Positions 26,641 through 34,728 of a stretch of DNA of 64,000 nucleotides are shown here, one piece after another. The position numbers and the translations under genes were made by a program. The DNA comes from Prevotella sp. E13-27 (GTDB lineage: Bacteria; Bacteroidota; Bacteroidia; Bacteroidales; Bacteroidaceae): assembly GCF_023217965.1 (NCBI RefSeq), contig NZ_JALPSC010000001.1, forward strand, positions 868,001 through 932,000, read 5' to 3'. The number at the start of each line of letters is the position of its first letter. Position 1 is the stretch's first letter. The notes under the pieces are model-generated. The model did no database searches. It had not been told where the DNA came from and saw nothing but the letters and a program-made list of their open reading frames with translations.

Positions 26641-28071
26641 CTATTCCCAGCATTCAATATCGTGTTCTATCTCTGGCAGCTGACTGCGATGGAACACAGG
26701 CTCTTTGATGCCTTTACGTTTCTGACTACGGTAGTCGTCAAGCAGGCGGAAGGCATATCGGCCAAGTAGGAATATCGCCACAAGGTTACATGCCGTAAGC
26801 AATGCCATGAACAAGTCAACAATGTTCCACACAAGTTCGAAACTGGCTATAGCACCAAAGATAATAACCACTCCTCCAGAGAAAATGCGATAGATGGTCA
26901 TAACCATAGGATTTGACGTTATGAAACGAATGTTTGCCTCACCATAGTAGTAGTTGCCTATGATGCTGGAGAATGCAAAAAGGAATATTGCAATAGCAAT
27001 GAACAGCGGACCTGCGCTGCCTATCTGTGCCTTGAGAGCCGACTGTGTAAGAGCGATGCCGTTGAGCTCGGGAACATCGTAGAGACCACTTATTAGAATG
27101 ATAAACGCTGTGCAGGAACACACAAGCAGTGTGTCGGTAAACACTCCAAGTGCCTGGATGAGTCCTTGCTTCACCGGATGAGAGGTTGCAGCGGTTGCCG
27201 CCACATTCGGTGCACTACCTTCACCTGCCTCATTAGAGAAGAGACCACGCCTGATGCCGCACATTATAGCTGCACCAACACCGCCACCTGCCACCTGTTC
27301 AATGCCGAAGGCACTCGTGATGATAATCTTAAGCACATGGGGAAGCTGACTAATGTTCATCACTATTATTACCACGGCTAAGATGACATAGCCTATTGCC
27401 ATGACAGGTACCAACACGGAACTGACATTAGCTATGCGATGTATGCCACCGAAAACTATAAGCAATGCCATTGCTGCAAGAGCCAGTCCCACCCAGAGAG
27501 GCGGCAAACCGAAGGCTTCCTGCATGGCGCCACAGATGGTATTTGACTGAATGGAGTTGTTAGAAAGGCCGAACTGAAGTGTTATGAGGATGGCAAACAA
27601 GATGGCCATCCAACGTTTATGTAATCCGCGCTGGATGTAATAGGCAGGACCACCAATGAACGAGTCTTTATGTTTCTGCTTGAACAGCTGTGCTAATGTT
27701 GACTCAACGAATGCAGTTGCAGAGCCTATAAGAGCTATCACCCACATCCAAAACACAGCGCCTGGACCACCAATAGCTATAGCCGATGCCACTCCTGCAA
27801 GGTTGCCAGTGCCAACACGGGTGGCAACGCTGACAGCAAAAGCCTGGAACGATGAGATATGCTTCTTCTTGGCGTGTTTCTGTTGTTCAACACCGACTTT
27901 ATCATTAACGGTGTCAACAGCCGAGTCTGTAAGCAGACGAATCATCTCGCCCACCATGCGGAACTGTACAAAACGTGTGCGGATGGTGAACCAAACACCA
28001 CAAGCAACCAATGCACCAATGAGTGCATAGGTCCATATCACATCATTAATTCCAGTTATAAGCTCATTCAT
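26641..28071 (-). CDS. Alanine/glycine:cation symporter (AGCS family)
   Basis: 476 residues with about 10-11 hydrophobic spans. Family signatures are the N-terminal IWTYALIGALVACGVWFTIRT, GTGNLAGVASAIAIGGPGAVFWMW and GLFSNEAGEGSAPNVAA. AGCS proteins bring alanine, glycine or glutamine into the cell with Na+ or H+. It is the last gene of murQ-DUF3237-AGCS, 30 bp after the DUF3237 gene. With murQ it could serve uptake of amino acids released from cell-wall turnover; that link is inferred. Confidence 0.93.
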   Translation of the reverse strand: MNELITGINDVIWTYALIGALVACGVWFTIRTRFVQFRMVGEMIRLLTDSAVDTVNDKVGVEQQKHAKKKHISSFQAFAVSVATRVGTGNLAGVASAIAIGGPGAVFWMWVIALIGSATAFVESTLAQLFKQKHKDSFIGGPAYYIQRGLHKRWMAILFAILITLQFGLSNNSIQSNTICGAMQEAFGLPPLWVGLALAAMALLIVFGGIHRIANVSSVLVPVMAIGYVILAVVIIVMNISQLPHVLKIIITSAFGIEQVAGGGVGAAIMCGIRRGLFSNEAGEGSAPNVAATAATSHPVKQGLIQALGVFTDTLLVCSCTAFIILISGLYDVPELNGIALTQSALKAQIGSAGPLFIAIAIFLFAFSSIIGNYYYGEANIRFITSNPMVMTIYRIFSGGVVIIFGAIASFELVWNIVDLFMALLTACNLVAIFLLGRYAFRLLDDYRSQKRKGIKEPVFHRSQLPEIEHDIECWE

Positions 28072-28101
28072 AGCAGAGTTTTTAGATAATTGAATGTGCT
28101 A

Positions 28102-28617
28102 TTACTTCACGCGCCACACATTGAGAACTATACCCTTGAAGTCCTTTGAGAACTCTGGAGTACAGAGGAACAGGGCATTGTTAAGCCAGCCATACTTACT
28201 GTCGGCAGGAGCCTCGAACTGTGGAGCTGCACGGAAATAGAATGTCGGCTTGCCGTCAGCATCTTTCCCACCTGCAATGATACCGCGATTACGCACATGG
28301 ATATAAACGCCGTCATCGGTCTTTATGCAATAGATGGCCTCCAGTTCTGTACGTCCCTGAGCATTTGCCAGCTGATAGTCGGCACCGCCATTGATGATAG
28401 TCCCCTTAAGTCCTGGACCCTCAAATGTGCCGCCCGTAATGGGTATCACCGTTCTGCGCCCATGCTGTGTGTTATCTATTGAGAATGCCTCGGCAAGAGT
28501 CACCTTCAGTTGCAAGGCAAACTCCAGCTCTGGCGCATTCTTTGGCGGATAGTCCTGCGCATAAACATTTAACACAGCAGAGAGAGCTATCAAAAGTGAC
28601 AACAAAACTTTTTTCAT
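28102..28617 (-). CDS. Exported DUF3237 protein
   Basis: 171 residues with a cleavable signal peptide (about 1-20, ending VYAQ). The mature part matches DUF3237: PITGGTFEGPGLKGTIINGG, then EAIYCIKTDDGVYIHVRNRG. The fold is a small beta barrel and its biochemical role is not established. It sits 18 bp after murQ and 30 bp before the AGCS gene, so it is probably in the same transcript. Periplasmic location is inferred from the signal peptide. Confidence 0.85.
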   Translation of the reverse strand: MKKVLLSLLIALSAVLNVYAQDYPPKNAPELEFALQLKVTLAEAFSIDNTQHGRRTVIPITGGTFEGPGLKGTIINGGADYQLANAQGRTELEAIYCIKTDDGVYIHVRNRGIIAGGKDADGKPTFYFRAAPQFEAPADSKYGWLNNALFLCTPEFSKDFKGIVLNVWRVK

Positions 28618-28635
28618 AACATCTATCTTTAACAG

Positions 28636-29451
28636 TTATTCCTCATTCTTCAACAGTGATTTCTCCACACTACCGGCTTCGAGTAGACACTCGCGAGCTT
28701 CCTCATAGCTTAGTCCCAACAGCTCCTGAAGCATGCGCGTACCACGATCCACGAGTTTGGTATTAGTGAGCTGCATCATCACCATGCGGTTGCCACGCAC
28801 ACGTCCCATACGAATCATTAGCGATGTGGAAATCATGTTAAGCACCATTTTCTGTGCCGTGCCGCTTTTCATACGGCTTGAGCCAGTCACAAACTCTGGT
28901 CCAACAATCGTCTCAATGGGATAGTCGGCAGCCTCGGCAAGAGGTGTGTTCAGATTGCTCGTTATGCAACCGGTAAGCAGTCCGTTCTGTCTTGCCAGAC
29001 GGATGGCACCAATAACATAAGGCGTTGTGCCAGAAGCAGCAATGCCCAAGACGGTATCGTCGGCAGTGGGATGATATTTCTGCAGGTCCTGCCAGCCACG
29101 CTCAATGATGTCCTCTGCGTTCTCAACAGCATGGCGCAGTGCATCGTCGCCACCAGCAATGACACCAATGACCCAGCTGTCGGGCACTCCAAAGGTAGGA
29201 GGCAGCTCGCTGGCATCAAGAACACCCAGTCGGCCGCTGGTGCCGGCACCTACATAAAAGAGTCTGCCACCACGTTTCATTCTCTCTTCAACAGCCTCTA
29301 CAAACGGCTCTATCTGTGGTAGGGCCCGCTTCACAGCCTCTGCTACAAGTAAATCTTCATCATTGATATGGTGAATCAGTTCACTTACCGACATCTGTTC
29401 CAGATTGTCGTAACGCGATGGCTGCTCGGTTATCTGATCCTTTGTTTCCAC
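28636..29451 (-). CDS. murQ: N-acetylmuramic acid 6-phosphate etherase
   Basis: 271 residues if translation starts at GTG 29451 (VETKDQITEQPS), which gives the usual family length; an upstream ATG in frame (29577) would add 42 AT-rich-coded residues with no similarity. Signature segments are LFYVGAGTSGRLGVLDASELPPTFG with its SIS-type sugar-phosphate site and GPEFVTGSSRMKSGTAQKMVLN. MurQ cleaves the lactyl ether of MurNAc-6-phosphate to give GlcNAc-6-phosphate in cell-wall recycling. First gene of a three-gene operon. Confidence 0.95.
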   Translation of the reverse strand: METKDQITEQPSRYDNLEQMSVSELIHHINDEDLLVAEAVKRALPQIEPFVEAVEERMKRGGRLFYVGAGTSGRLGVLDASELPPTFGVPDSWVIGVIAGGDDALRHAVENAEDIIERGWQDLQKYHPTADDTVLGIAASGTTPYVIGAIRLARQNGLLTGCITSNLNTPLAEAADYPIETIVGPEFVTGSSRMKSGTAQKMVLNMISTSLMIRMGRVRGNRMVMMQLTNTKLVDRGTRMLQELLGLSYEEARECLLEAGSVEKSLLKNEE

Positions 29452-29555
29452 GGTTTTTATCAGAAATAATCTTAAGTTTATAGTCGTAATGTGCGATTGA
29501 GCGTGCAATTTTACGAAAAAAAAATTGTTCTTGCAAGCATTATCAAAAAAACGTG

Positions 29556-29563
29556 TATCTTTG
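29556..29563 (+). promoter_or_regulatory. Predicted -7 element of the SIMPL gene
   Basis: TATCTTTG followed by CAGCA, with TTG at 29531-29533 22 bp upstream, matches the Bacteroidetes promoter pattern; the ATG follows 52 bp later. Confidence 0.6.
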
Positions 29564-29615
29564 CAGCACGATTTCACTAACCATGAAGTTTAATCAAAAT
29601 TAAAAACCAACCATT

Positions 29616-30302
29616 ATGAACAAAATTCGTGAATCAATAATCCTCGCCATCGGAATCGTTGTGCTGGGATGGTGTATCAAGAGCGGTATAGACAATTTCT
29701 CTAATAAAGACCGCAAGGTAACAGTAAAAGGACTGGCAGAGCGCGAGGTGAAAGCCGATAAGGTAACATGGAGCATCGCCACAAACGAGATGGGCAACGA
29801 CCTGCCTACGCTCTACGAGAACATCAGCATGAAGACGGGAAAAATAAAGAACTTCCTGAAACAGAACGGCATTGAAGAAAGTGAGATAACGGTGAACCCA
29901 CCTACTGTTAACGATCTGGAGTCTAACCAGTGGAGCGAGAACCGACGTGCCTTCCGCTACATCATCAACACCACTCTCACCGTGAGCACACAGAAGGTTG
30001 ACTTGGTGAACAAAGCCATCTTCAAACAGGCCGAACTGCTGAAGCAAGGCGTGGCTATTGAAGGCAGCAATCCGCAATACGAATATGTATCGTTCCAGCA
30101 AATGAAGCCCGAAATGATGGAAGAGGCTATCAAGAACGCACAGAAGACCGCAGACCAGTTTGCCAAGGCAAGCGACTCAAAGCTGGGTAAGATTCACACG
30201 GCAGGACAAGGACAGTTCGAAATTAACGACCGCGATCTGAATACTCCTTACATAAAGAAGCTTCGCGTAGTAACCACCGTCACCTACTCACTCGACGACT
30301 AA
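29616..30302 (+). CDS. SIMPL-domain (DUF541) protein
   Basis: 228 residues with one N-terminal membrane span or signal anchor (residues 8-27) and a SIMPL/DUF541 domain beginning [20 protein letters not shown], which places it in the periplasm or on the membrane. The family is widespread and poorly defined; some members are linked to oxidative stress. It has its own promoter and is followed after 4 bp by the broken GH8 gene, so the two were probably co-transcribed. Confidence 0.88.
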   Translation: MNKIRESIILAIGIVVLGWCIKSGIDNFSNKDRKVTVKGLAEREVKADKVTWSIATNEMGNDLPTLYENISMKTGKIKNFLKQNGIEESEITVNPPTVNDLESNQWSENRRAFRYIINTTLTVSTQKVDLVNKAIFKQAELLKQGVAIEGSNPQYEYVSFQQMKPEMMEEAIKNAQKTADQFAKASDSKLGKIHTAGQGQFEINDRDLNTPYIKKLRVVTTVTYSLDD

Positions 30303-30306
30303 CGCC

Positions 30307-31578
30307 ATGAAGACAAAATCCCTCCTGCTTTTTATACTGCTGACTGCGCTGACTGTCGCTGCAAGTGCATCCCAATACCGCAATGTATTTGTGGAGATGG
30401 GCTATCAGCCTGCCGAAGTCGATGCCAAGCTTAAGGAAGTATTCAACGACGTGTTCCACGGTCCCAACAAGGTGTACTTCGAAGTGGGCGATTCCATGGG
30501 CTATATCTCCGACATCAAGAACCACGATGCACGTACCGAGGGCATGTCCTACGGCATGATGATTGCTGTACAGATGGACGAGAAAGACATATTCGACCGA
30601 CTGTGGCGATGGAGTAAGCATTACATGCAGCATCAGGAGGGACAGCGCGAGGGCTATTTCGCATGGAGTTGCAAGACCGACGGTACCCATCAGGCAGAGG
30701 GTGCTGCCAGCGACGGCGAGCTCTATTTCATCACTGCCCTGCTCTTTGCCTCCAACCGATGGGGCAATGATACGGGCATTGACTACAAGGCTGAGGCACA
30801 GCATATTCTGGACTGTATACAGCCTCGTGCATTCAAAGATGAGCGACCAAGACCACAGCGACCAGGTATGCCACCTTCTTCTGGCATGGCCTATCTCATA
30901 GACCCCGAGACCCACCTTATTACATTCACGCCCGATGGCTTCGGACAGCGTTTCACAGACCCCAGCTATCACATCCCCGCCTTCTATGAGGTGTGGGCTA
31001 AGTATGCCGACGACGACCGCTCCGACTACTAGCTCTTCTACGCCGAGAAAAGTCGTGAGTTCATGCATAAGGTCATAAATGAAAATACTGGGTTGAACCC
31101 AGACCTTTGCAACTATGACGGTACGATGCTCGAAGGCTTCGGAGGTCGTCGTAACGGAGGCTCAAACTTCCGCTATGACTCGTGGCGCGTGCCAATGAAC
31201 ATGGCCCTCGACTATGAGTGGAGCGGCACCGACAGTCTCTGGCAGCGCCAGTATGGTGAAAAGATCCAGGATTTCTTCTTCAGTCAGGGTGTCAACACAT
31301 TTGTCGATCAGTATCGTGTTGATGGCTCACTGCCTGAGGGTGACGAGATTCTGCAAGCAGGCGGCTTCCGCAAGCTACGCCACAGCATCGGCCTTGTGAG
31401 CACGTTGGCAGCTGCCTCTGTGATGTGTCAGCACGAGAAAAGAAAAGCGTTCGTGGATGCCCTTTGGAATGCGCGCCACGAACCCTTCGACGATGGCTAT
31501 TTCGATGCTTACTACGATGGTCTGCTCCGTCTCTTTGCCTTCATGCATCTAAGCGGCCGGTATCGCGTGATAGATTAG
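30307..31578 (+). pseudogene. GH8 exo-oligoxylanase-like gene interrupted by one in-frame TAG
   Basis: A 424-codon reading frame is interrupted only by TAG at 31030-31032 (codon 242); homology continues on both sides without frame change. A signal peptide (1-22) is followed by GH8 features: proton-donor E78 in ARTEGMSYGMM and, after the stop, D291 in FRYDSWRVPMNMAL, at the place of the general base. The family is that of reducing-end xylose-releasing enzymes (Rex). The surrounding codons (DY, stop, LFYAEKSREF) suggest an original TGG changed by one base. The upstream piece (241 codons) lacks half of the barrel, so activity is unlikely without readthrough. Confidence 0.85.
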
Positions 31579-31607
31579 TAACAGAATCCTTATGGATAAT
31601 CTAAAAA

Positions 31608-31643
31608 ATAATGGTGGCTTTCTCATGGAGCCGCCACTATTAT
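31608..31643 (+). terminator. Hairpin after the GH8 gene
   Basis: ATAATGGTGGC pairs with GCCACTATTAT (11 bp, one wobble) and is followed by TATTTCT, 30 bp after the GH8 stop. Confidence 0.55.
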
Positions 31644-31684
31644 TATTTCTATCAGCTAATAGTTGAAAAGCGATAATTCATGTG

Positions 31685-31723
31685 TCCGCAGTGCCGATAA
31701 ACAGGCATTGCGGATACTTTTTC
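31685..31723 (+). terminator. Intrinsic terminator
   Basis: TCCGCAGTGCC and GGCATTGCGGA form an 11-bp stem (one wobble) around an 8-nt loop, followed by TACTTTTTC. It is the second hairpin after the GH8 gene. Confidence 0.6.
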
Positions 31724-31794
31724 TAAAAAGTCAAGCCCTCTAAATAAAAAAGTTGGTTCTATAAGTTTAAAATCTTTTAATACTACAGTAAATT

Positions 31795-31885
31795 TTATGT
31801 TTACGCACTGTAAACTTATGTTTACAGCCCTTGAACTTATGTTTACGGCCCGCGAACATAAGTTTACGGCCCGCAAACATAAATT
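31795..31885. repeat. Four 21-bp tandem repeats with a flipped core
   Basis: Units start at 31795, 31816, 31837 and 31858; the general form is TTATGTTTACGGCCCGCGAAC. In the fourth unit the opening TTATG is replaced by its reverse complement-like ATAAG, so AACTTATGTT becomes AACATAAGTT. The rest of the 31,579-32,012 gap holds only the two hairpins, AT-rich DNA and a short ACGGAACGTCCGT palindrome near 31,960; a 79-codon open frame here merely translates the repeats. Confidence 0.75.
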
Positions 31886-32012
31886 CTTCAACTATAAAAT
31901 AACTTTTTCCTTGTTTAACTTTTAGCGGACAGCAACAATAAAAATTACAAATCTGACGGAACGTCCGTAATTGCGTAACATCCCGCCAGACGGGGTAGTT
32001 GTTGCCATCAAT

Positions 32013-33122
32013 CTATTTGATTATCTTGATGGTCTTGCAATTATTAAGTTTAATAATGTTTATGCCGCGTTGGTATGTCTTGATACGGCTTCCCCCGACA
32101 TGATAGATAGAGGTATTATTAGAGCAGGGAAATGTAGAACCATCTAAACCGTCTATTGAGGTCATCACATCTTCAGGATTGACACACTCAATATAGTTCT
32201 TAGTGGCCAACACTGCAGCCCTTTGGGCAATGAGGGCATTGTCATCGGTCACACTAACGGCCGGGTAAGTGCTTTCATCATTTGATGCGTCATATCGTGC
32301 CGGATTGCCTAAGACGGTTATCCCGCTCCTTGGTGCCAACAGAGACTCGTAGTAGCAGCATGCGGCAGTATATCTGGCCAGGCCCAACCCACAATGAATA
32401 CCGTCTTGTGTTAGGTCGTACTCATTGTTGAGCGAACTACTACGGAGGTTTTCAATGGCTGTGCCGTAAGGAATGACCAAATCTATTGGATATTCCTCGC
32501 AGAGTCTCTTCACGGAATTAGCTATTAATTCCCATCGCAAGAGGGATGACTTTTCATTGTTTCCGCTATAATTGTCCCAGTAGCTGTGAACAAGCAGAAA
32601 ACCAATCTTGGCTTGCGGCTGTTGTTCCTTGATAAGCGACAGGAGTTCGTTCAGATAACCTTCATTTCCTGTCCCTTTCCATTTGTCGTAATAGGGAGCA
32701 AAGGTGCTTAATTGGTGAATCAAGATAATATCCCATTTTTCGTCTGTCAATGCCTCTCTAAAGAGGGCACCGTCGTTGGGTTCACCTGTTCCTGTTGATA
32801 TATTGGCTTTGATACCGCCCAACACCTTTGAAATAGAGTATTTTTGATAATCATTATCATGATAGAGGTAATACCAACTCTTAAAAGACCCACTACCTCT
32901 TGTAGCTTTATAGAGACACATGTCACTTACATCCATCTGGTTTGCTTGAGTGAGCAGTTTAAGCATGGCTGTGGCATCATCTGTATAACTGTTTCCAATA
33001 TCCAATACCTTTAATTGTGGTTTCTTCAGTACATCGTCAATGCTTTGTGCAACACTTTGTAACTGGATACAGAATAGTGAAAGGAACAGGATAGTTACTT
33101 TAAGAAAGCTGTTTGGTCGCAT
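32013..33122 (-). CDS. Secreted DUF4886 (SGNH-hydrolase-like) protein with C-terminal sorting tail
   Basis: 369 residues. Signal peptide (1-25, ending VAQ), then the DUF4886 start LKVLDIGNSYTDDA, where the Ser lies in a GDSL-like motif, and QDGIHCGLGLARY near 250 with the Asp/His pair. SGNH enzymes are esterases or acetyl-hydrolases, often acting on carbohydrate esters; the substrate is not known. The last ~35 residues (GGSRIKTYQRGINIIKL and a basic end) match tails of three other proteins in this window and look like a type IX-type sorting signal. A structured RNA ends 15 bp before its ATG. Confidence 0.8.
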   Translation of the reverse strand: MRPNSFLKVTILFLSLFCIQLQSVAQSIDDVLKKPQLKVLDIGNSYTDDATAMLKLLTQANQMDVSDMCLYKATRGSGSFKSWYYLYHDNDYQKYSISKVLGGIKANISTGTGEPNDGALFREALTDEKWDIILIHQLSTFAPYYDKWKGTGNEGYLNELLSLIKEQQPQAKIGFLLVHSYWDNYSGNNEKSSLLRWELIANSVKRLCEEYPIDLVIPYGTAIENLRSSSLNNEYDLTQDGIHCGLGLARYTAACCYYESLLAPRSGITVLGNPARYDASNDESTYPAVSVTDDNALIAQRAAVLATKNYIECVNPEDVMTSIDGLDGSTFPCSNNTSIYHVGGSRIKTYQRGINIIKLNNCKTIKIIK

Positions 33123-33136
33123 GTTTTAGATAGAAT

Positions 33137-33184
33137 AAAAAAAGGCGGAACCGTTCAATGCTTATCGAGATTCCGGTTACCGCC
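33137..33184 (-). terminator. Intrinsic terminator just ahead of the DUF4886 gene
   Basis: On the minus strand GGCGGTAACCG (33184-33174) pairs with CGGTTCCGCC (33153-33144), 10 bp with one bulged T, followed by seven T (33143-33137). It stops 15 bp before the DUF4886 ATG. Confidence 0.7.
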
Positions 33185-33286
33185 AAGTGACCTGCACAAA
33201 AACAAGCATGAACAGTTCACGCCCATTGAACGTGAACCTTCAGTTACTTGTTCTCTTTGTGCGAAAATTGGCGGTATTCGAATCTC
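33137..33286 (-). ncRNA. Structured leader or small RNA: long rod competing with a terminator
   Basis: Read on the minus strand, GAGATTC (33286-33280) pairs with GAATCTC (33173-33167), TACCGCCAA (33276-33268) with TTGGCGGTA (33186-33178), GCACAAA with TTTGTGC, ACAAG with CTTGT, and GTTCACG (33237-33231) with CGTGAAC (33221-33215), forming a 120-nt rod capped by a 9-nt loop. The 3' strand of its base is also the 5' arm of a downstream terminator, so both cannot form together. I do not recognise a known riboswitch; a 6S-like rod or an attenuator are the options. Confidence 0.6.
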
Positions 33287-33383
33287 AAGAACAAGAGCTA
33301 AAAGCTCAATATCTATGTATAAGTACGAACAGAAACGCTAATCTGTAAGTTAATTATTGTGTTATATATTCTCTGTGACCCTG

Positions 33384-33391
33384 CAAAGCTA
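33384..33391 (-). promoter_or_regulatory. Predicted -7 element for the structured RNA
   Basis: TAGCTTTG on the minus strand matches TAnnTTTG about 100 bp upstream of the rod. A second match, TATATTTG at 33497-33504, could start a longer leader. Confidence 0.4.
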
Positions 33392-33546
33392 AGCCTTGTA
33401 ACAGAAGGTCGGTTAGCGTAACTTTTTCGTTATTTTCTATATCATTGGCAAAATTATTTAAAGGGTTTAACTTCCTGTTGATTTAAATTCTGTTGGCAAA
33501 TATACGAAATCTTTTTGAATAATGAAACGATGATAGGAAAAAGTTG

Positions 33547-33554
33547 TATTTTTG
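33547..33554 (+). promoter_or_regulatory. Predicted -7 element of the RAYT gene
   Basis: TATTTTTG, 13 bp before the ATG at 33568, fits TAnnTTTG and supports that ATG over an upstream in-frame TTG. Confidence 0.45.
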
Positions 33555-33567
33555 CAATTATTACGCT

Positions 33568-34581
33568 ATGGATAGAAGAACGTTTGAAAGTCAAAAGGCA
33601 TTTGCGGGTGAGAAGAAAGCCTCGATGAAGCGACGCTGTGTAGATAACGACTACACAGCGCGAAGGATGTACATGATAACTATGGTGACGGAGGAACGAA
33701 AGCTACTTTTTGGAAAAGTGGTGGGGAGAAGTGATGTCGAAGAGCCGTCGCCAGAAGCTCCTCATATTGAACTGTCGCCTTTGGGTGAGGCTGTGAAAAG
33801 AATATGGCTAACCATCAGTAGTTATCATCAGGAAATAAAGGTTGTGGCCCTACAGATGATGCCTGATCATCTGCACGCTATTCTTTTTGTAACAGAAAAG
33901 ATGGAGAAGCCTTTGGGCAAGGTACTGCTGGGAGTGAAGCAAGCCTGCAACAAGACGTTCAGAGAGGTGATGCCTGTGGTGTTTGTTGCTTCAGCACAGC
34001 AACATGCAGGTCAGAGCCGCGAGAACGGGCTTTTGTTTGCGAAAGGCTTCAACGACCAGATACTGCTAAGAGATGGGCAGCTTGAGCGATGGCTTAACTA
34101 TCTCAAGGACAACCCTAGACGATTGTTGATGAAACGCGAGAATCCAGACCTCTTTCGTGTGCAGAGGGGGCTTAACTATGCAGGTTTTTCTTTCTCTGCC
34201 ATCGGCAATCGTTTCTTATTGGAAAGGCCACTAAAAATACAGGTACAATGCTCAAGAAGCATCAGCGAGAGCGATTTACAGATTAAGACAAATGAATGTC
34301 TTAAGGCTGCAAGACAAGGAGCTATTTTGGTATCGCCTGCTATCTCAAAGGGGGAGAAAACTATAATGAGGGCGGTTTTTGAGGAGGGACTACCACTAGT
34401 CTATCTGCAGGAAAACGGCTTTACGGACTTGGCAAAGCCAGGAGGCAAGCGTATGGTTGCTTGCGCCAGAGGGCAGCTATTAATCTTGGCACCTTGGGAG
34501 CACCATAATGAAAAGATAACGATAAAGAGGGGGCAGTGTCTGGAGCTGAACGAAATGGCAAGGGCTATTTGCGAGTGGTGA
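33568..34581 (+). CDS. REP-associated (RAYT-type) Y1 transposase with Rossmann-like C-terminus
   Basis: 337 residues. The N-terminal half has the HUH motif in MMPDHLHAILF (about 107-117) and the candidate catalytic tyrosine in WLNYLKDNPRR (about 190), as in TnpA_REP/IS200-like proteins; single-strand cleavage at REP palindromes is known for the family. Residues ~220-337 form a second region, with GAILVSPAISKGEK and RGQLLILAPWEH, which resembles the Rossmann core of DprA/SMF proteins. Palindromic repeats lie just downstream and nearby, and a near-copy lies inside the gene. It has no terminal inverted repeats of an IS, so it is probably a domesticated transposase. Confidence 0.8.
   Translation: MDRRTFESQKAFAGEKKASMKRRCVDNDYTARRMYMITMVTEERKLLFGKVVGRSDVEEPSPEAPHIELSPLGEAVKRIWLTISSYHQEIKVVALQMMPDHLHAILFVTEKMEKPLGKVLLGVKQACNKTFREVMPVVFVASAQQHAGQSRENGLLFAKGFNDQILLRDGQLERWLNYLKDNPRRLLMKRENPDLFRVQRGLNYAGFSFSAIGNRFLLERPLKIQVQCSRSISESDLQIKTNECLKAARQGAILVSPAISKGEKTIMRAVFEEGLPLVYLQENGFTDLAKPGGKRMVACARGQLLILAPWEHHNEKITIKRGQCLELNEMARAICEW
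33981..34010. repeat. Near-copy of the REP-like element inside the RAYT gene
   Basis: This 30-bp stretch (GTTTGTTGCT at the start, CACAGCAACATGCAGG at the end) matches 34604-34633 except for four central bases. Here it is in frame within the transposase coding sequence. Confidence 0.6.
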
Positions 34582-34586
34582 GCGAA

Positions 34587-34633
34587 GAGTTTGTTGCTGT
34601 GGAGTTTGTTGCTGTGACACAGCAACATGCAGG
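34587..34633. repeat. REP-like palindrome with tandem half-repeat, after the RAYT gene
   Basis: GAGTTTGTTGCTGTG occurs twice in tandem (34587-34601, 34602-34616); the second copy runs into GTTGCTGTGACACAGCAAC (34608-34626), a perfect 9-bp-arm palindrome, and CATGCAGG. It begins 6 bp after the RAYT stop. Confidence 0.65.
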
Positions 34634-34657
34634 ACAAGATAAAGAGACATGCAAAAC

Positions 34658-34693
34658 AAAGAGCGCCGCAGGCTAATCCTTGCGGCGCTCTTT
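34658..34693 (-). terminator. Strong terminator of the frd operon
   Basis: AAAGAGCGCCGCA and TGCGGCGCTCTTT form a 13-bp perfect stem around a 10-nt loop; on the minus strand it is followed by GTTTTG. It lies 36 bp below the frdB stop and could also end RAYT transcription. Confidence 0.75.
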
Positions 34694-34728
34694 ATATAAT
34701 AAGGTGTAACCTTAGTCAGCGATTTGCC

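Noticed and set aside
30280..31068. 262-codon frame antisense to the GH8 gene
   Set aside because: It covers the 5' part of a recognisable GH8 gene; the frame only reflects its codon usage.
30307..31578. TAG recoded as sense in the GH8 gene
   Set aside because: Many other genes here end in TAG (for example 12265-12267 in the restriction gene), so general recoding cannot apply.
31795..31885. CRISPR array
   Set aside because: The 21-bp repeats are directly adjacent without unique spacers, and there are no cas genes in the window.
31652..31891. 79-codon frame over the 21-bp repeats
   Set aside because: It translates tandem repeats and hairpins into a repetitive Cys/Val/Asn peptide; no gene features.
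33137..33286. tRNA or known riboswitch at the rod structure
   Set aside because: No cloverleaf, anticodon arm or box set of a known riboswitch class could be found; reported as an unclassified RNA instead.
33568..34633. Complete insertion sequence
   Set aside because: The gene has REP-like palindromes but no terminal inverted repeats or target duplication; it looks like a domesticated RAYT.
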